Positions 34,948-47,585 of a stretch of DNA of 64,000 bases are shown here, piece after piece. Numbering within the stretch: position 1 is the stretch's first letter; every line of letters begins with the position of its first letter. The DNA comes from Taxawa tesnikishii (nom. ined.) (Eukaryota > Ascomycota > Dothideomycetes > Dothideales): contig JAPDRO010000023.1 in the NCBI GenBank assembly GCA_030247885.1, positions 529,160-593,159 on the forward strand. The letters run 5' to 3'. Under the pieces are notes generated by a model. The model did not search any database and had not been told where the DNA came from. It saw only the letters and a program-made list of their open reading frames with translations. Position numbers and translations under genes: made by a program.

Positions 34948-35476
34948 ATGGCACTTCGGGCGATTCCCTCCAGCGCTTTCCTCCAAGCCTTCCTGCCTGT
35001 CGCACGGGCATCTCTCCGACCTACCATCAGCGCACCCATCCTGGAACGATGCCGGACATCTCTCCTCCCAGCCGTGTTCATCCCAATTCCATCGCTCGTG
35101 TCGAATATTTGGGACACGGTACTCCGCGCAGTACCGAAAAAGAAAACATCTCACATGAAGAAAAGGCATAGGCAGATGGCAGGGAAGGCGCTGAAGGATG
35201 TTACTGCCCTGAACACATGTTCGAGCTGCGGAAAAGCAAAAGAGCACACGTTCTCTGCCCATACTGTGTCGCAAGTAAGTCAGGTGTCGTACTTTCGGTG
35301 CGTGGAGTGCTGGCGGTGGAATCGTGTGCTAAAGGGTTGTGGTAGGCATCAAGCGCTGGTTCAGCAGCGGTTTCAAGACTCAGAAGGGAGAGGCGGAGAC
35401 AACAGCAGCTGAGCATGAGGAGGCGATCAGAGAGGCACGGTTGGAGGAAGAAAAGGAAGCCAGGACGACGAAATAA
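34948..35476 (+). CDS. mrpl32: Mitochondrial ribosomal protein bL32m
   Basis: Component of the large mitochondrial ribosomal subunit. Exons 34948-35274 and 35346-35476 with a 71-bp GT-AG intron. The first 60 residues are a basic, hydrophobic mitochondrial presequence. The mature protein starts at VPKKKTSHMKKRHRQ, the bL32 signature, and has a zinc ribbon made of CSSC and CPYC, then an Arg/Glu-rich helical tail. As given the frame breaks inside the ribbon; one extra A in either A4 run at 35232-35235 or 35238-35241 restores KRAHVLCPYC and makes the coding length 459 nt, 152 residues. Since bL32m is needed for respiration, a true null is unlikely and a base-call error is the better reading. Confidence 0.9.
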
Positions 35477-35970
35477 GTGACGAGGCCGGTAGAAATCTGT
35501 GTGCGTGACGACAATCATCAGTATTATCACCGGCTTCATTGAGGACAGATGGATCATCAGCAGAATGCCTAGACAGACTCAGCTCGGTCATCCCTACCTG
35601 ATGGCTTTTATAAATGGATGTACTGACCGGCAGTGTAAGGATAAGGTTGGCGTTCAAGAGGTGCTACGCGGTTTCTTGAAGAGCTCAGCGAAAGCATTTG
35701 CAGGTGTCATGGCAAAGTTTGTACTACCACCGTACATTGTATAGAATTTCTGTACAGCTATCGAATTATCCATCAAGGCCATCAAAACATGGTCGACCTC
35801 CTCTTTCGGATAAAGCGAGCCCCGATCATGTGTGACGTAGTTCTTGTTCGCGAATTCAATTTCATCTGCCCCGCCAACTGCGACAAAATTGTACCCTACT
35901 ATTGCCGGCGATTCATACTATACACACGCGACCAGACTCCTACGCCTGTAAAGGCCAACCCGCAATCACT
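35477..35970. other. Intergenic, upstream of ski8
   Basis: About 0.5 kb; presumably the mrpl32 terminator region and the ski8 promoter. No other feature is seen. Confidence 0.5.
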
Positions 35971-37274
35971 ATGGTGCATCCCCTCCATCGTGCGTCCTGC
36001 TCTCTGCTGACCTTTCCCAGTCGAAGCAATACCTTCAAACCCATACCGTCCCTTCCGCTCACCCCACGGATATCTTCTCGCTCGCTGCAACTTCCCAACA
36101 ACTCCTCTCCGCATCTGGATCTTCCAGTCTCAAAGTCCACTCAATCACCGCCGCAAATCCGGACGAAGAGAATCCATACCCGCTCGTTCAGACCCTCACA
36201 AACGCGCACAGGCTCGGCGCACACCACATCTGCGTCTCTGGGAATGGCAAGATAGCAGCAAGCGCTGGGTTTGGTGGAGAGCTGAAAGTGTGGGAGAATG
36301 AGGCAGGTGGGGAGTGGAAGGAGAAGGGAAGAATTGTAGGTGCGGTGGCTCCCTATGCAACAACTACCACGCTCTACACCTGTCGGATGTGGGATGGAAA
36401 ACGACTGAGCACTCGAGGCTGATGGTTGGCAGATGATATCAAGGCTGGCGAGATTTGGGCGATTGCACTGAGCGAGGATGGGAGGTATCTGGCCGGTACT
36501 ACATACGACGGCCGGGTCAACGTTTGGGATACGGCAATGCTTGCGGAAGGAGGAGGAAATGTGGAAAAGATCAGAGAGTACGAGACAAAGGGCAGCTTCG
36601 GGATGAGCATAGATCTGGTACGTGTGGCCAAATCACGGTACCGTTGGAAATTCAAAGAGAGCCGAGTCTCAGTGCTTGAGTTGAGGCATCAGAATCGCTG
36701 GAGCGGATATCTCGCATCTCACGGCCATGCTAACATGAATCTGCAGTCCTCCGATGGCGAACTCACGGCTTCTGGCCATGCCAATGGTTCCGTTTACATC
36801 TTCAACAACAGCACAGGCCGCCTTGCGCATTCTCTGCAAGGACTGGTCAAGCCCGTCCGCGCGGTTGCCTTCTCTCCGGCTTGCAAGTTCCTTGCCGCTG
36901 CCGGCGATTCGAAGATCATCGCTCTATATGACGTGCAAAACGGAGAGCAAGTGGCCAACCTGACGGGCAGTGGAAGCTGGATCATGAGTTTAGATTGGAG
37001 CAGTAGCGGAGAGTGGTTGCTGAGCGGGTGAGCATTACGTTGGTTCTGAGACTCACGTACGGGATGGTTGCTGATCGTAAGCAGTGCCTACGACGGCAAA
37101 GCAAAAGTCTGGAGCATCGAGCGGCGTGAATGCGTAGCCACGCAGACGGAGTCTGATAGAACTCTGTGGTCGGTGAAGTGGCTACCGAAGAACGCTGCAA
37201 TGCGCAACGAAACATTCGCGACGGCCGGAGCCAACCAGAGCATCAGCTTTTACCGGGAAGCCAGTGGTACTTGA
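35971..37274 (+). CDS. ski8: WD40 protein Ski8 (Rec14-like)
   Basis: Subunit of the SKI complex that feeds mRNA to the cytoplasmic exosome; the family also acts in meiotic double-strand break formation. Exons: 35971-35973 (the ATG alone), 36021-36339, 36433-36617, 36747-37027 and 37085-37274, giving 325 residues. The protein begins M-SKQYLQTHTVPSAHPTDIFS, the family start, and has repeated WD-type blades ending in LKVWEN, VNVWD, VYIFNN, IIALYD and AKVWS. The last blade, WSVKWLP then FATAGANQSISFYREASGT, is the conserved Ski8 end. The first exon contributes only the start codon; the intron donor GTGCAT follows directly, and the next in-frame codon set has no ATG, so this is the only structure I find that makes a full N-terminus. 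No frame breaks. Confidence 0.88.
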
Positions 37275-37792
37275 AGTGGTACTTGAAATGGTAGGCCTCT
37301 TAATCGGATTGCGCAAGAGTGGTGATTGACCGCACAGTCGCCGGCATCAGGCAGTGCTCAGTCGGAGAGTTGGCAATCACTGGCTATACACAGGATGAAG
37401 AGCGCCGCTAGCATCCAGTGCTTTGCACGATAGAGCACTTGACTACACGGCGTCATGTGAAGGGCGAGGGGTGTCTTAAATTGCAGATGTAGCACGTTGC
37501 TAAAGGATGAAGACACTGATTTCCATGCTCCACGATGGTTTTTGCAAGGTGGCGATGTTGCGTTAAGACGTTCGAAAATGTTGAGATATACCCGTATCTG
37601 AGCATGCGTGACCTGTGAACTGTTGTTGTATCTTACAAACATGTGCATTCACTCGACCACTTTCACATGCGAACGCCTGGTCAGTGCTCGAATTTTGACT
37701 TGTCATTGCCTCGGCTGTCAAGCAAACATTATCATTCTCTTATCTTCGCGCTCACACGTCTTATACCAAACAGCACCCGCTGACACACTAGT
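37275..37792. other. Intergenic between ski8 and the Ayr1-like reductase
   Basis: About 0.5 kb with no recognised gene; holds the ski8 terminator and the promoter of the next gene. Confidence 0.5.
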
Positions 37793-38638
37793 ATGGCTTC
37801 AAAGACAGTCGTCGTTACTGGCACCAACCCAGGCGGCATCGGTAACAGCCTCGCGCGCGAATTCCACGCCCGCGGCCTCCGCGTCTTCGCAACCGCTCGC
37901 AACACCTCCGCCATCACGGACCTCGCAGACCTGGGCATATCAACGCACTCGCTCGAAGTGACCTCCTCAGACTCCATCATCGCTCTCCGCGATGAGATCC
38001 TGGCCCTTACGGACGGGAAGCTAGACTACTTGGTCAACAACGCCGGCCGCAACTACACTGTCCCAGCCAGCGAAATGGACCTCAGCGAAGTCCGCGCCAT
38101 GTTCGATGTCAATGTCTTCGGAGTTATGGAAGTCACACAAGCCTTCATTCCCGCCCTGATACAAGCAAAGGGTACGATTGTTCAGATCGGGTCGTTAGCG
38201 GCCGTCATGCCCTACGTCTTCGGCAGCAGCTATAACGCCTCGAAGGCCGCGCTGCACGCCTACAGCGATACCTTGCGATTAGAACTCAAGGAGTTTGGCG
38301 TCAGAGTGGTGACCGTTGTGACAGGTGGTGTCAAGAGCAGGATCGCGAGGACCACGAGGGCATTGAAGGATGATAGTATTTACCTGCCCATCGAGGAGGG
38401 GTATATGCGGCGCCAACAGCATAGTCAAGAGGTGGGTATGCCGAATGAGAGATATGCGAAGAGTGTGGTTGGTCAAGTGCTGGGCAGGCCCGGGAAGAAA
38501 GAGATTTGGGAGGGAAACATGAGTTGGCTTGTTTGGTTCGCGAATGCGTTCTTGCCCAGAGGTTTCTTTGACTGGTACTTTTCAAGGGCGTTCCAACTGT
38601 GGAGGTTGAGGGGCGTGGCGGCGAAGAAGAGAGAGTAA
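37793..38638 (+). CDS. Short-chain dehydrogenase, Ayr1-like (1-acyldihydroxyacetone-phosphate reductase type)
   Basis: Single-exon, 281 residues. Cofactor motif TGTNPGGIG near residues 9-17, NNAG, a catalytic serine in IGSLAA, and YNASK as the Tyr/Lys pair. An arginine in TARN after the second strand favours NADPH. The C-terminal third (MSWLVWFANAFLPRGFFDWYFSRAF) is hydrophobic and amphipathic, as in Ayr1, which sits on lipid droplets and the ER. The family reduces acyl-DHAP in ether-lipid and phosphatidic acid synthesis, but related SDRs act on other lipids, so substrate is inferred. No introns or breaks. Confidence 0.8.
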   Translation: MASKTVVVTGTNPGGIGNSLAREFHARGLRVFATARNTSAITDLADLGISTHSLEVTSSDSIIALRDEILALTDGKLDYLVNNAGRNYTVPASEMDLSEVRAMFDVNVFGVMEVTQAFIPALIQAKGTIVQIGSLAAVMPYVFGSSYNASKAALHAYSDTLRLELKEFGVRVVTVVTGGVKSRIARTTRALKDDSIYLPIEEGYMRRQQHSQEVGMPNERYAKSVVGQVLGRPGKKEIWEGNMSWLVWFANAFLPRGFFDWYFSRAFQLWRLRGVAAKKRE

Positions 38639-41471
38639 GGAGACTGGCATTGAAGGGTGGTGGGTTGGAAAGACATGATCTTGGGTTGGAGATGGTGAGA
38701 GCACACAGGCGAGTGCCGATGTGGCGTACATGCTTCCGACCGATCGCAGTGCTAAGCCATGAGCGCTCAGGATTGCGAGACCTCGGCGCTTTGTACACTT
38801 GAGGTCAAGCCTAGAGCAGGCGGGAAAGATGTTCATGATGACCGGACACGACAACGAGATATATTACGAACGAAAAGATTCAAGCAGTTGGACGAGGTGA
38901 TTGTTGGTCATGTTGAGGAGCGCTGCCTATATTTGTCTAGCCTTTCGGACCATATGTGTGACTGGAAGGATCTACAACAGCAGCTCATTCGCCTGACAAA
39001 CCTTCCAACACACTGTAAGCTCTTTTGCTCCAAATCGCCGGTGGTCCTGCCTCTGCCCGCCTTGGTGGCCTTACGTTCTTTCAGGCAGCAAGTGCTGCTT
39101 CCATGGCACCCTTGACTGGTCTTGCTCTCACTGCCCGCGGATTCAGACCTCTGAGGAGTCTATCTATAACTCTGGAGACGGTCCCTCTGCTTGTGTCCTT
39201 CGTTCAGACCCGGATTCTGTCCCACAATCTTCCGACTCCGGCTCTGCTTTACTGTACTTCTCCGATCCGGATCCACCTTCGTTCGTACCAGACTCCAGGA
39301 CGGCGTCTGTTCTGGTTCTCTTCGTTCCTCGCTTCTGGCCTGTGCGCCTTTCCCAACATCTTTGTCCTCTTCTGCATTATCTCTGTGGTCATACATCGAC
39401 CCAGAGGCTTGGTAGGGACATTGGTGGTTCCGTTGCACTGCCGGATGGATCGTCCATTTTTGCAGCATAGTATACACCGCGCTGGCAAGGTCTCCTGATC
39501 CCGACCTCTCAAAGACCTTGAGGTATCAAAAAGGCTGTCTTCAGCATTCATGTCATAAGCTCCTTTGCGGGCGAGAACGTGCATGAATTATCCAGTCAAT
39601 TCTACTGCGACACGAACTGGGTCCTATTCGCCACTCTCGTCATACAAACCGCTTGTGGCATACTCGCTCATAGTACTTATAGCGTTCATGTCGATTCTGG
39701 TATCATCCCCTTTGTTCAGGTGGTCAAACAGAGCATACTAGACATCTTTCTGGTAAATCGTCATCCGGGCCCAGACCACCCCAGCATAAGATTTGGCCAA
39801 CGAATATCAGCTGCACGATCATTGATAGCTACCTTGCACAAGCATTCTGGCAAGCTGTTATTTGTTACGCCAATGGCTTATGGAAAATACTGGTGAAAGC
39901 CGAAAGATGCTATCCTCTCTGGACAGGTGCAGTGCCGATCATGGACACGAGAATATCCTCGCGTTTTCGACAGCCGATTTGATGGCCGGGTAGCCATCCA
40001 ACAAACGGCGACAAAGTTTCTGTAACATCTGAGCAAGCATCGCACTTCAAAAAGAAAGCCTTGCTACGCTGCCCTTCTACGCAAAGCGGCCCTCAACGTT
40101 CAAGAAGGAAGACCACAACAAAGCACGCTCAATCTGCGTGGAACGTACTCTGGTTAGAAACCAGTCTTAGGTCGTACGAGATTACTCTAGACATGTTCTT
40201 TATATGCGTGAGCCGTCGTCGTCAATCTGTAGAGGTCTCCGCATTATCATTAATCCGTACCACTGCCAATGCCAAGACACCTCGGTCGTCTCCCGCCGCC
40301 CATACCTACGGCTGGACGTTACAAGTAATCCATTCCAGCCGACTGCGTATGCTATCGCGACAAGACGATTGTTGCATCAACTGTGTCTCTGCATGCCGTT
40401 GTACGCTAGAAGTGTCATCGACCAAAGCAGGACAACAGGACGACCAATACACGGCATTTCTGTCGAATGTCCCGTGGCACATAGGAAGTCTATCCTTGGG
40501 AGGAGCTCAAGAAGGGACCCTTGAATCGGTGCGGACCGGTAAATATAGCGTGAGTTGAGCATGACGGACTTCGAAAAGGGATAATGATGAGCTTTGCGTG
40601 ATGCTGCTCCAGGAAAGAGGATGGCATTGCTCACAGCTGTATAGTATGCGGATGTCTTACTCTATGCCGACCTCCGGAACCAACACATTCAAGTTTTGGC
40701 TGACACCATAAAAACACTCGGGCTCCTGAATCCTACATCTCCTCACAGGTCAAGTGACGAGAAGGACAGCATCGCTCTCCCGCCACCTTCCGAAGATCGT
40801 CCCGTAAGCAGGCTGGAACAGATCAGCATAGCGACCTCTCATTCAGCTTCGCATGGCATTAATTGTCTTGTCCTTGCGAACTTGAGTTTCATAGTGCCTC
40901 ATCGAGGACTATCTTACGCGGAATATCAATCACTGAGTACAAGTTCTCTCATTGTTGGCAGACATATACTGGCAGGAACCATACACCTACTCACTCCCGG
41001 AAGCTGCCGGACAGCGGCAGTCACACGACATTCCACCTTGCAAGGGCGCTTACTCTATGCTCGTCTCTGGGTCACACTGTTCGAGCGATCCGATCACTGA
41101 AACAACTCCTTGATGGATAAGCTGCATCCCGCTATTGGCCTATGTCAATCCGCGACACTCCGCTATTCGCTGCGACCATGTCATCTTACTCACACTGGGG
41201 TGCTCCTGCACCCTTGCCAGCGACCCATGCAAAGCAAACGCGTGTGTTTGAAAGACACAGGACCTCGTATGGACTCGACCACATGTCCATCCGGTTATCC
41301 TAAGGCGTTGCCCAACCAGAACCGCCCCATTTTCTGACTATGGATTGCCATGGGACGGCTTATTGTACAGTATAAGAAGTCTGCCATCCCCTAGGTTAGA
41401 TATCCTGCCACGCATGCAGCACCGCCTTCTCGTGACGCATCAACTGCTCCTTTAGCCATTCTTCTACTGCC
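38639..41471. other. 2.8-kb stretch without a recognised gene
   Basis: Several medium open frames (39025-39498, 39579-39896, 40061-40558, 40696-41100 on the plus strand) do not form domains. The piece around 40690-40860 (LADTIKTLGLLNPTSP) reads somewhat like protein and might be the end of a lost gene. Composition is balanced, with no RIP-like AT skew. This is the transition from core to accessory chromosome. Confidence 0.45.
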
Positions 41472-43430
41472 ATGGCTTCTTTAGAAGTGCCGAGCCATCG
41501 TCCAAGATTCTCCATGCCTAAGCTCAACCACCAATCCTTCGGCTTTACTACACACGTTCAATATGATGCGCACGATCCAAATTCAGCCACGGCTACTGAT
41601 GCCCGAAACTCCTTAACGGGTTTGGACTATTCTCCCCTGCGTCGCGTGACATGGGCATCCTTCAACATGGGCGTTCTCATCTCAATGGGAGGTTTCATCT
41701 TCGGATATGACACTGGTGAATCATGCTTTACTGGAAAGCCCTAGCCTCTGAAGGTGCTGATTGTGATCCAGGTCAGATCTCTGGGTTCCTGGCGATGCCT
41801 GACTTCCTCCGCCGCTTCGGTCAACGGCACGATGACGGTACATACTACTTCAGTAACGTCAGATCTGGTCTTATTGTGGCCATGCTGTCGATTGGTACCC
41901 TGATCGGTGCCCTCATAGCAGCACCCATTGCGGACAGGATTGGTAGAAGACTGTCCGTCAGCTTTGGTGCATCGTCTTCACCGTGGGCTTGATCGTGCAG
42001 ATCTCATCTACTCACCACTGGTACCAGATGATGATGGGAAGATGGGTTGCTGGTCTCGGAGTCGGCGCACTGTCCCTTCTAGTGCCCATGTACCAAGCGG
42101 AAACGGCGCCACGCTACATCCGAGGAGCCCTGATTAGCACCTATCAACTTTTTATCACCTTCGGCATCTTCCTGGCGTCGTGCATCAACTTCGGTACAGA
42201 CAAACACCAGGAGAACAAGGCCGCTTCTTGGCGTATTCCAATCGGGATCGGCTTCATCTGGGCTGCTATCCTGGGAGTGGGCATACTCTTCTTCCCCGAG
42301 TCTCCGCGTTATGCATATCGCAAAGGCCGTGTTGATGAAGCTAAGAACACGATGATCAAGGTGTATGGAGCGCCAGCAAACCATTACAGTATCCATGTGG
42401 AACTTGAGGAGATCGAGGCCAAGCTTCGTGCAGAATCCAACCAAGGTAGTCCTCTTACGGAGTGGTACAATATGTTCTCGGCACCCCGTATGGCGTATCG
42501 TATCGCTCTTGGCATGGCTTTGCAGATGTTCCAGCAGTTGACGGGCGCCAACTACTTCTTCTACTATGGTACCGTTATCTTCCAATCTACAGGAATCAAC
42601 AACTCTTTCGTCACTCAAATGATCTTGAACGGAATCAACTTTGGTACCACCTTCTACGGCTTGTACATCGTTGAGCATTACGGCCGCCGGAGGTCTCTGA
42701 TGGTTGGTTCAGCTTGGATGTTCATGGTACGCCCTCTAACCCTTCCTCAACCCTTTGTACCGGCGGTTAAACGGGTAAGTTGCTAACACAGAGACAAAAG
42801 ATGTTCCTGATATTTGCGTCTGTCGGCCACTTCTCTCTGAACCGCGATGACCCACAAGCCACCGAGTCCAGCGGCACAGCGATGATCGTCATAGCAGCCT
42901 TCTTCATCTTCGGCTTCGCTACCACCTGGGGCCCCATGATCTGGACGATCTGCGGCGAGCTCTACCCCTCGCGCTATCGCGCAAAGGGCATGGCTCTGTC
43001 GACCGCGAGCAACTGGCTCTGGAATTTCCTTCTCGCCTTTTTCACACCCTTCATCACCGGCGACATCGACTTCCGCTATGGTTATGTCTTCGCGGCCTGC
43101 AACTTTCTGGGCGGACTGTTGATCTACTTCTTTGTTATGGAGGGTCAAGGGAGAACATTGGAGGAAATCGACACCATGTATATTGATAAGGTGCTTCCGT
43201 GGAAGAGTAGCCAGTGGGAGGCTCCGCCCGCGGAGGAAATGGCGAGGTTGAGGAAGGAGGCTGGTACGGCGGAGGATGGACTTGTGTCACCAGGCAGTCA
43301 CGGCGAGAACGGCAAAGCGTCGGAAAATGGGGTTGATAGCCTCGCGCCGCCGGTGCAGGCAGGTAGGGGCGCCAGTATGGAGACAGAGAAGTCAATAGAT
43401 GCGGAGAGAGAGACGGCTCAGAGAGTTTGA
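41472..43430 (+). CDS. MFS sugar transporter (hexose/glucose-transporter type)
   Basis: Plasma-membrane sugar:H+ symporter or facilitator of the sugar porter family. Exons 41472-41715, 41772-42726 and 42801-43430 (56- and 74-bp introns). The membrane core starts with GGFIFGYDTGQISGF; other family signatures are DRIGRRLS, GRWVAGLGVGALSLLVPMYQAE, PESPRYAYRKGR, QQLTGANYFFYYG and the last-loop WNFLLAFFTPFI, ending in EGQGRTLEEID in place of PETKG. The frame breaks at TTT 41963-41965; one more T gives SFWCIVFTVGLIVQ and a coding length of 1830 nt, 609 residues. The acidic, glycine- and serine-rich C-terminal tail is long, as in fungal high-affinity glucose transporters. Substrate is not decidable. 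A GH39 xylosidase follows on the same strand. Confidence 0.85.
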
Positions 43431-44735
43431 AGCGGTGGCGGCGGGAGGAGACTAATAGCTGCGGATCTACGAGCAATGAAGGCGAGCAATTGTTTAGTTA
43501 CATTCGTGATTCTTCCTGTGTTGTGTTTGGTGTCACAGCCGAATCACGACCTTGCTAGCGCCCACGCCTTTCCTAATCGTGTCAATATCAAGTAAGGTGA
43601 ATTCGAACCATTCTCCTAATACCACAGCATCCGGCTCAGGCTGCAATGCATTCAGCGGCCATACCACTAGTAAATGAAGTACATTATAACGGCGTGCGAG
43701 ACGAGATCGAGTTTTCGGTTTCTCGTGTGTTATCCCTCAAGTGCCGGCCCAAATCAGCCTACGAGGAAGGCGTCTGTAGGGAGGGCCGCCATAGCTGCTG
43801 CATGTCCACGATAGTCTTGCCGTCTTAGGCTTGCTTCTCGGATCCCGGCGTTTGGCCATCGTGACCACGCATCCGCTTTCTTGTCTACGGCAATTTGGCG
43901 CAGTATCCTCGAAGCAAGTTTGCGTTTACGCCTACCACTATTTCCTAGACGACTACACTATCTCTTCCGCCGCATGACTCCGCTTTGTAGTCAGCTATCC
44001 AGAGCATCGACTGCGGATACCGCCTGTTGCATAATTCGTAGACTGAACTAGGCATTCACCGTTCTCTCTGATGCTGGTGCGAGGCGTCCACCCAGATCTA
44101 GGTTCTACCTGTCGCGAGCCCTACGAGTACGATCCGCACGCAAGTCACAGCGCTTCGCGTCGCACTTTGTCGCGTGAAGGCTTAGCACCGTGTAGCATCA
44201 TGGATAGATGCCACTTAACCTGCATGGTCGTTGCTCAGGTTGTCCTTGCCTTATATCGACTGTCTCTCTTGCATATCCTATAGTCCTATGCCTCCTCCTT
44301 TTCTTCGTCCTCCTACGTCGCTTATCTTGATGTCCTCCTCTTGCTCTCTAGGTGTTAGGGTCGTAAACACGTATAAGGTTCGGCGGCGTACGGAGCGCCG
44401 CGGAGGAGTTCCGATGCTGCGCCGTACCCACCATCGCGGCGCGACGGGGGTTCTGCTGCTAGTCTCGTGCTCGTAGTGTGCTTGTTTTGTCTTTCAAAGA
44501 GATAGGATAGCTTCTATGTGGGGGTTGATGGTCCTCCACAGTGTGTAGGTTCCTCTAGAGATGTACGAGCCCACCGAACTAACTGTCTGTTTTCGGACAA
44601 CCTCCGGTCTTGGCACAACTACTGGAGAGGATACGAGATAAGAGACCAGAAACTCACAACAACTTTCCATCAGATGCCCGACTCCAGCATCTCTCTGCAC
44701 AATCTACCACGCCAGTATTAGATCTCATACGTGTC
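43431..44735. other. Intergenic, upstream of the GH39 gene
   Basis: 1.3 kb. A GC-rich palindromic stretch around 44380-44440 and TC-rich sequence at 44285-44350 may be traces of a repeat. The GH39 reading frame can be followed upstream to about 44610 without an ATG, so its true start may lie here. Confidence 0.4.
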
Positions 44736-46638
44736 ATGATGGGCAACGACTCGGACTATCCCGGCTTCCTCGAAGTTTCAGCAAGCATGCCAAAGAGCGA
44801 CATCCTGCGCCCATTCTGGTCTCATGTCGTTGGCGCCGGCCGAGCCAACGAGGGTCTCCGTGCCGATTGGCAAGCTCACCTGAAGCTGGCTAGCTCGGCC
44901 TGTGGCTTCAGATACGTTCGATTTCACGGCTTATATCACGATGATATGCATGTGTTGCAGCAGGTGGACGGCAAGCACGTTTACAACTTCCAGTACATCG
45001 ATACCCTTTTTGACGCCATGCTGGACATGGGCGTTCGCCCCTTTGTTGAACTTGGCTTCTGTCCGTCCCTTATTGCTACCGAACTGGGAACTGTGAGCTC
45101 GACCTTCCCGTTCTGCGGTTTCCCCTACTTTGGACTACATGACGGTGACGACTGCGCTGTCAATCATACTAACTGCTCCTAGGTATTTTGGTGGAAAGCG
45201 AACGCTAGCCCTCCCAAAGATCTAGACCAATGGGGTAACCTTGTCCGTGCTTCAGTCGAGCACTGGATCATGCGGTATGGCCTGGAGGAGGTCCAGACAT
45301 GGTATTTCGAGTGCTGGAATGAGGTAAGAAACAGGTAATTTGGCAACGGGGTCGTGTGTTTAGATGCTAATCTTCGGTAGCCGAATTTGCACCCTTTCTT
45401 CACTGGCTCTCGATCTCAGTATTATGCCCTGTACGAGATCACGGTAAAGGTCATCAAAGGAATCAATGCATCGCTCCGTGTTGGAGGTCCTGCTACTAGC
45501 AACTATGTACCTGATTCGCGTTTTGACGGCGAAAGAGAGGACTACCAGGTGCAAAAGCAACTCAGCAATGCATGTCTATCCCATCCCGAATGTTTCCCAA
45601 GACAAACCCATACTTACTATTATCCCTACAGATAAAGGACATTGACAATCTGCACTGGCGGCCAGTCTGGGTCGAGCACTTCCTCCAATGGTGTCACTCG
45701 CGAGAGCTCCCCGTCGACTTTGTCTCCTGCCACCCCTACCCAACCGATTGGGCATTAGATACATCGGGTAACCTGTCAAAACGAGTGCGGAACCTCCAGG
45801 CGACCCCCGTGATCTGGCCCATATACGCCGGACTGTATCCGAGAGCCCCTATCCGTCGGCTGAGATCCATCTCACAGAGTGGAACTCCAGTCCATCGTCG
45901 AGAGACCACGCTCACGACGAGGTACCTGTGGCAGTCTACATTGTGCGTACCATGCTTGCCTCTCTGAACCTAGTTGACACCATCGCCTACTGGACCTTTA
46001 CGGACATCTTTGAAGAAGAAGGGGCTGGGACCACACCATTCCGTAATTATCCCTTCCCCAGAGCGCTGTACTCCTCTGTGTCCTTGTGTACAGGTGCTAA
46101 CTCAACACTGCATTCAGATGGTGGTTTCGGTCTGATTAATGTTCAAGGCATCCCCAAGCCAACTTTCCACGCCTTTAGGCTGCTCTATGGTCTAGGCACG
46201 GAGGTGCTACAAAATAAAGACGACCACGGTATCGTGACTCGACATGCTGACACTGGCCTCATATCCGCCATTCTGTTTCACTACCCCTCTGAAGTCAAGA
46301 CGTCACCCCCACCTGCATATCTTGACCGCCAGACTGCAGAGGACTTGCTCAAGGTCGGCACCCCGCAGAAGAGGAGGCTCATGATCGAGAATCTGCAACC
46401 GGAAACAGCATTTAGGTTGGAGACGCTTTCACCTGGTCGCAGAGGTGATGCTATGTCGGCGTGGAGACGGCTGGGCTCACCGTCGACTCTGGATCGCAAA
46501 ACGGCCAAGGTGCTACTAGAGTACGCCTCAAGTCTTGACGTCCGTTTCATCAACGCAGACAGCAATGGAGTTCTGGTTCTAGAGGAGGACATGGTTCCTT
46601 GGACACTGATTTGTGTGTCTCAGCTGAAGTCCATATGA
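44736..46638 (+). CDS. Glycoside hydrolase family 39 beta-xylosidase
   Basis: Retaining xylosidase that releases xylose from xylo-oligosaccharides. Exons 44736-45092, 45183-45323, 45381-45548 and 45632-46638. GH39 marks: ANEGLRADWQ, FRYVRFHGLYHDDM, FVELGFCP, then WNE|PNLH across the second intron (the acid/base Glu of the NEP motif), HPYPTDWALD, and the nucleophile in IHLTEWNSSP (Glu codon 45877-45879). No signal peptide is visible, so it may be intracellular, acting on imported oligosaccharides, or the N-terminal exon is missing: the frame is open upstream to 44610 and the ATG at 44736 is only the first available. One C is missing in the C5 run at 45804-45808; with it the last exon reads through, about 557 residues. 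Sits between two transporter genes. Confidence 0.85.
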
Positions 46639-47585
46639 CAAGTAAGGCTCTTTCTCAACTTGTTCGTTGCGGTAGAAAACAAGGTCATAATTGTTGTGTT
46701 GACATTCAGTTCGACGAAATATTTATATCGCCCCACGATTGTTCGTTTAAATAGCTTAGTGCCATAGGCCGATAGAGGCGTACCTCTATCTTTAGCTAAG
46801 CAAGCCTAAGGCCGCTATAGCTCGCTTACCTAATAGTAAGCATTGTAGTCCAGCCACGGAGCTCTGATCGTTGCTATAGGAGCCTTGAGATCGACCGGGT
46901 CAACCGAGATGCCTACAGCAGACAGAGAGTCGTAGTGTCCCCCAGTGCTGCAGTGTCATGCTGGTATGAGGGGTTCCCAGTCGGCGGGAGGTTCGAGCTG
47001 GAGTGAGCGGCTCGTGCATAGCTTCCCCGCACCCCGCACCCCGCACTCCACAGCAGACGCAAAGAGCAACCTTAACGCCACAGCTACATCCGTTTGTTAT
47101 CATTAGATTCGGGTACTTCTTGGAACGATAGGGAAAGGTATGCCTCGAGTACTGAGCTGTGGGCTGCCATACATTTGCGATGCGAGCGGGATTTTGGGCA
47201 GCCACTTCGCCCACCAAAACCGAATATGTCAGGATTTGTTCGAAGGGGCTCAAAGAAAGACCGAACAGAGAGAACAATGTATTTCCAGCAACGTGTTTGG
47301 TGCGCCAAATCGGGGATGTAACCTGGCTCCAAGCGGTACGTGCCAGTCGTTTATTTTCTCTTGGCCTCTATACAAGGATCCAAAGATTGGGGTAAAGTGT
47401 GTGTGTGTCTGTGTGTGTTGGGAAGGAGTTAGGGAAACAGCCCTGGAAGGCAGCTTGGAGGAGATGGATAAAGAGCTGTTGATGCATTCACCACGGAGGA
47501 AAGACCCCGCAACCAAGTCAAGTCCCACCGTCTCACTGAGGCCAATCCTCGTCACACCTTCTACAGCCGTTGGAACTTAGCAGCC
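46639..47585. other. Intergenic with two short simple repeats
   Basis: Contains three copies of CCCCGCA at about 47026-47046 and a (GT)n-like tract at 47397-47418. Otherwise no gene is seen. It separates GH39 from the permease gene. Confidence 0.5.

Noticed and set aside
43600-43635. TTCGAACC-like element resembling a tRNA T-loop
   Set aside because: The flanks do not form the five-pair T stem, and no anticodon or acceptor arm can be drawn.
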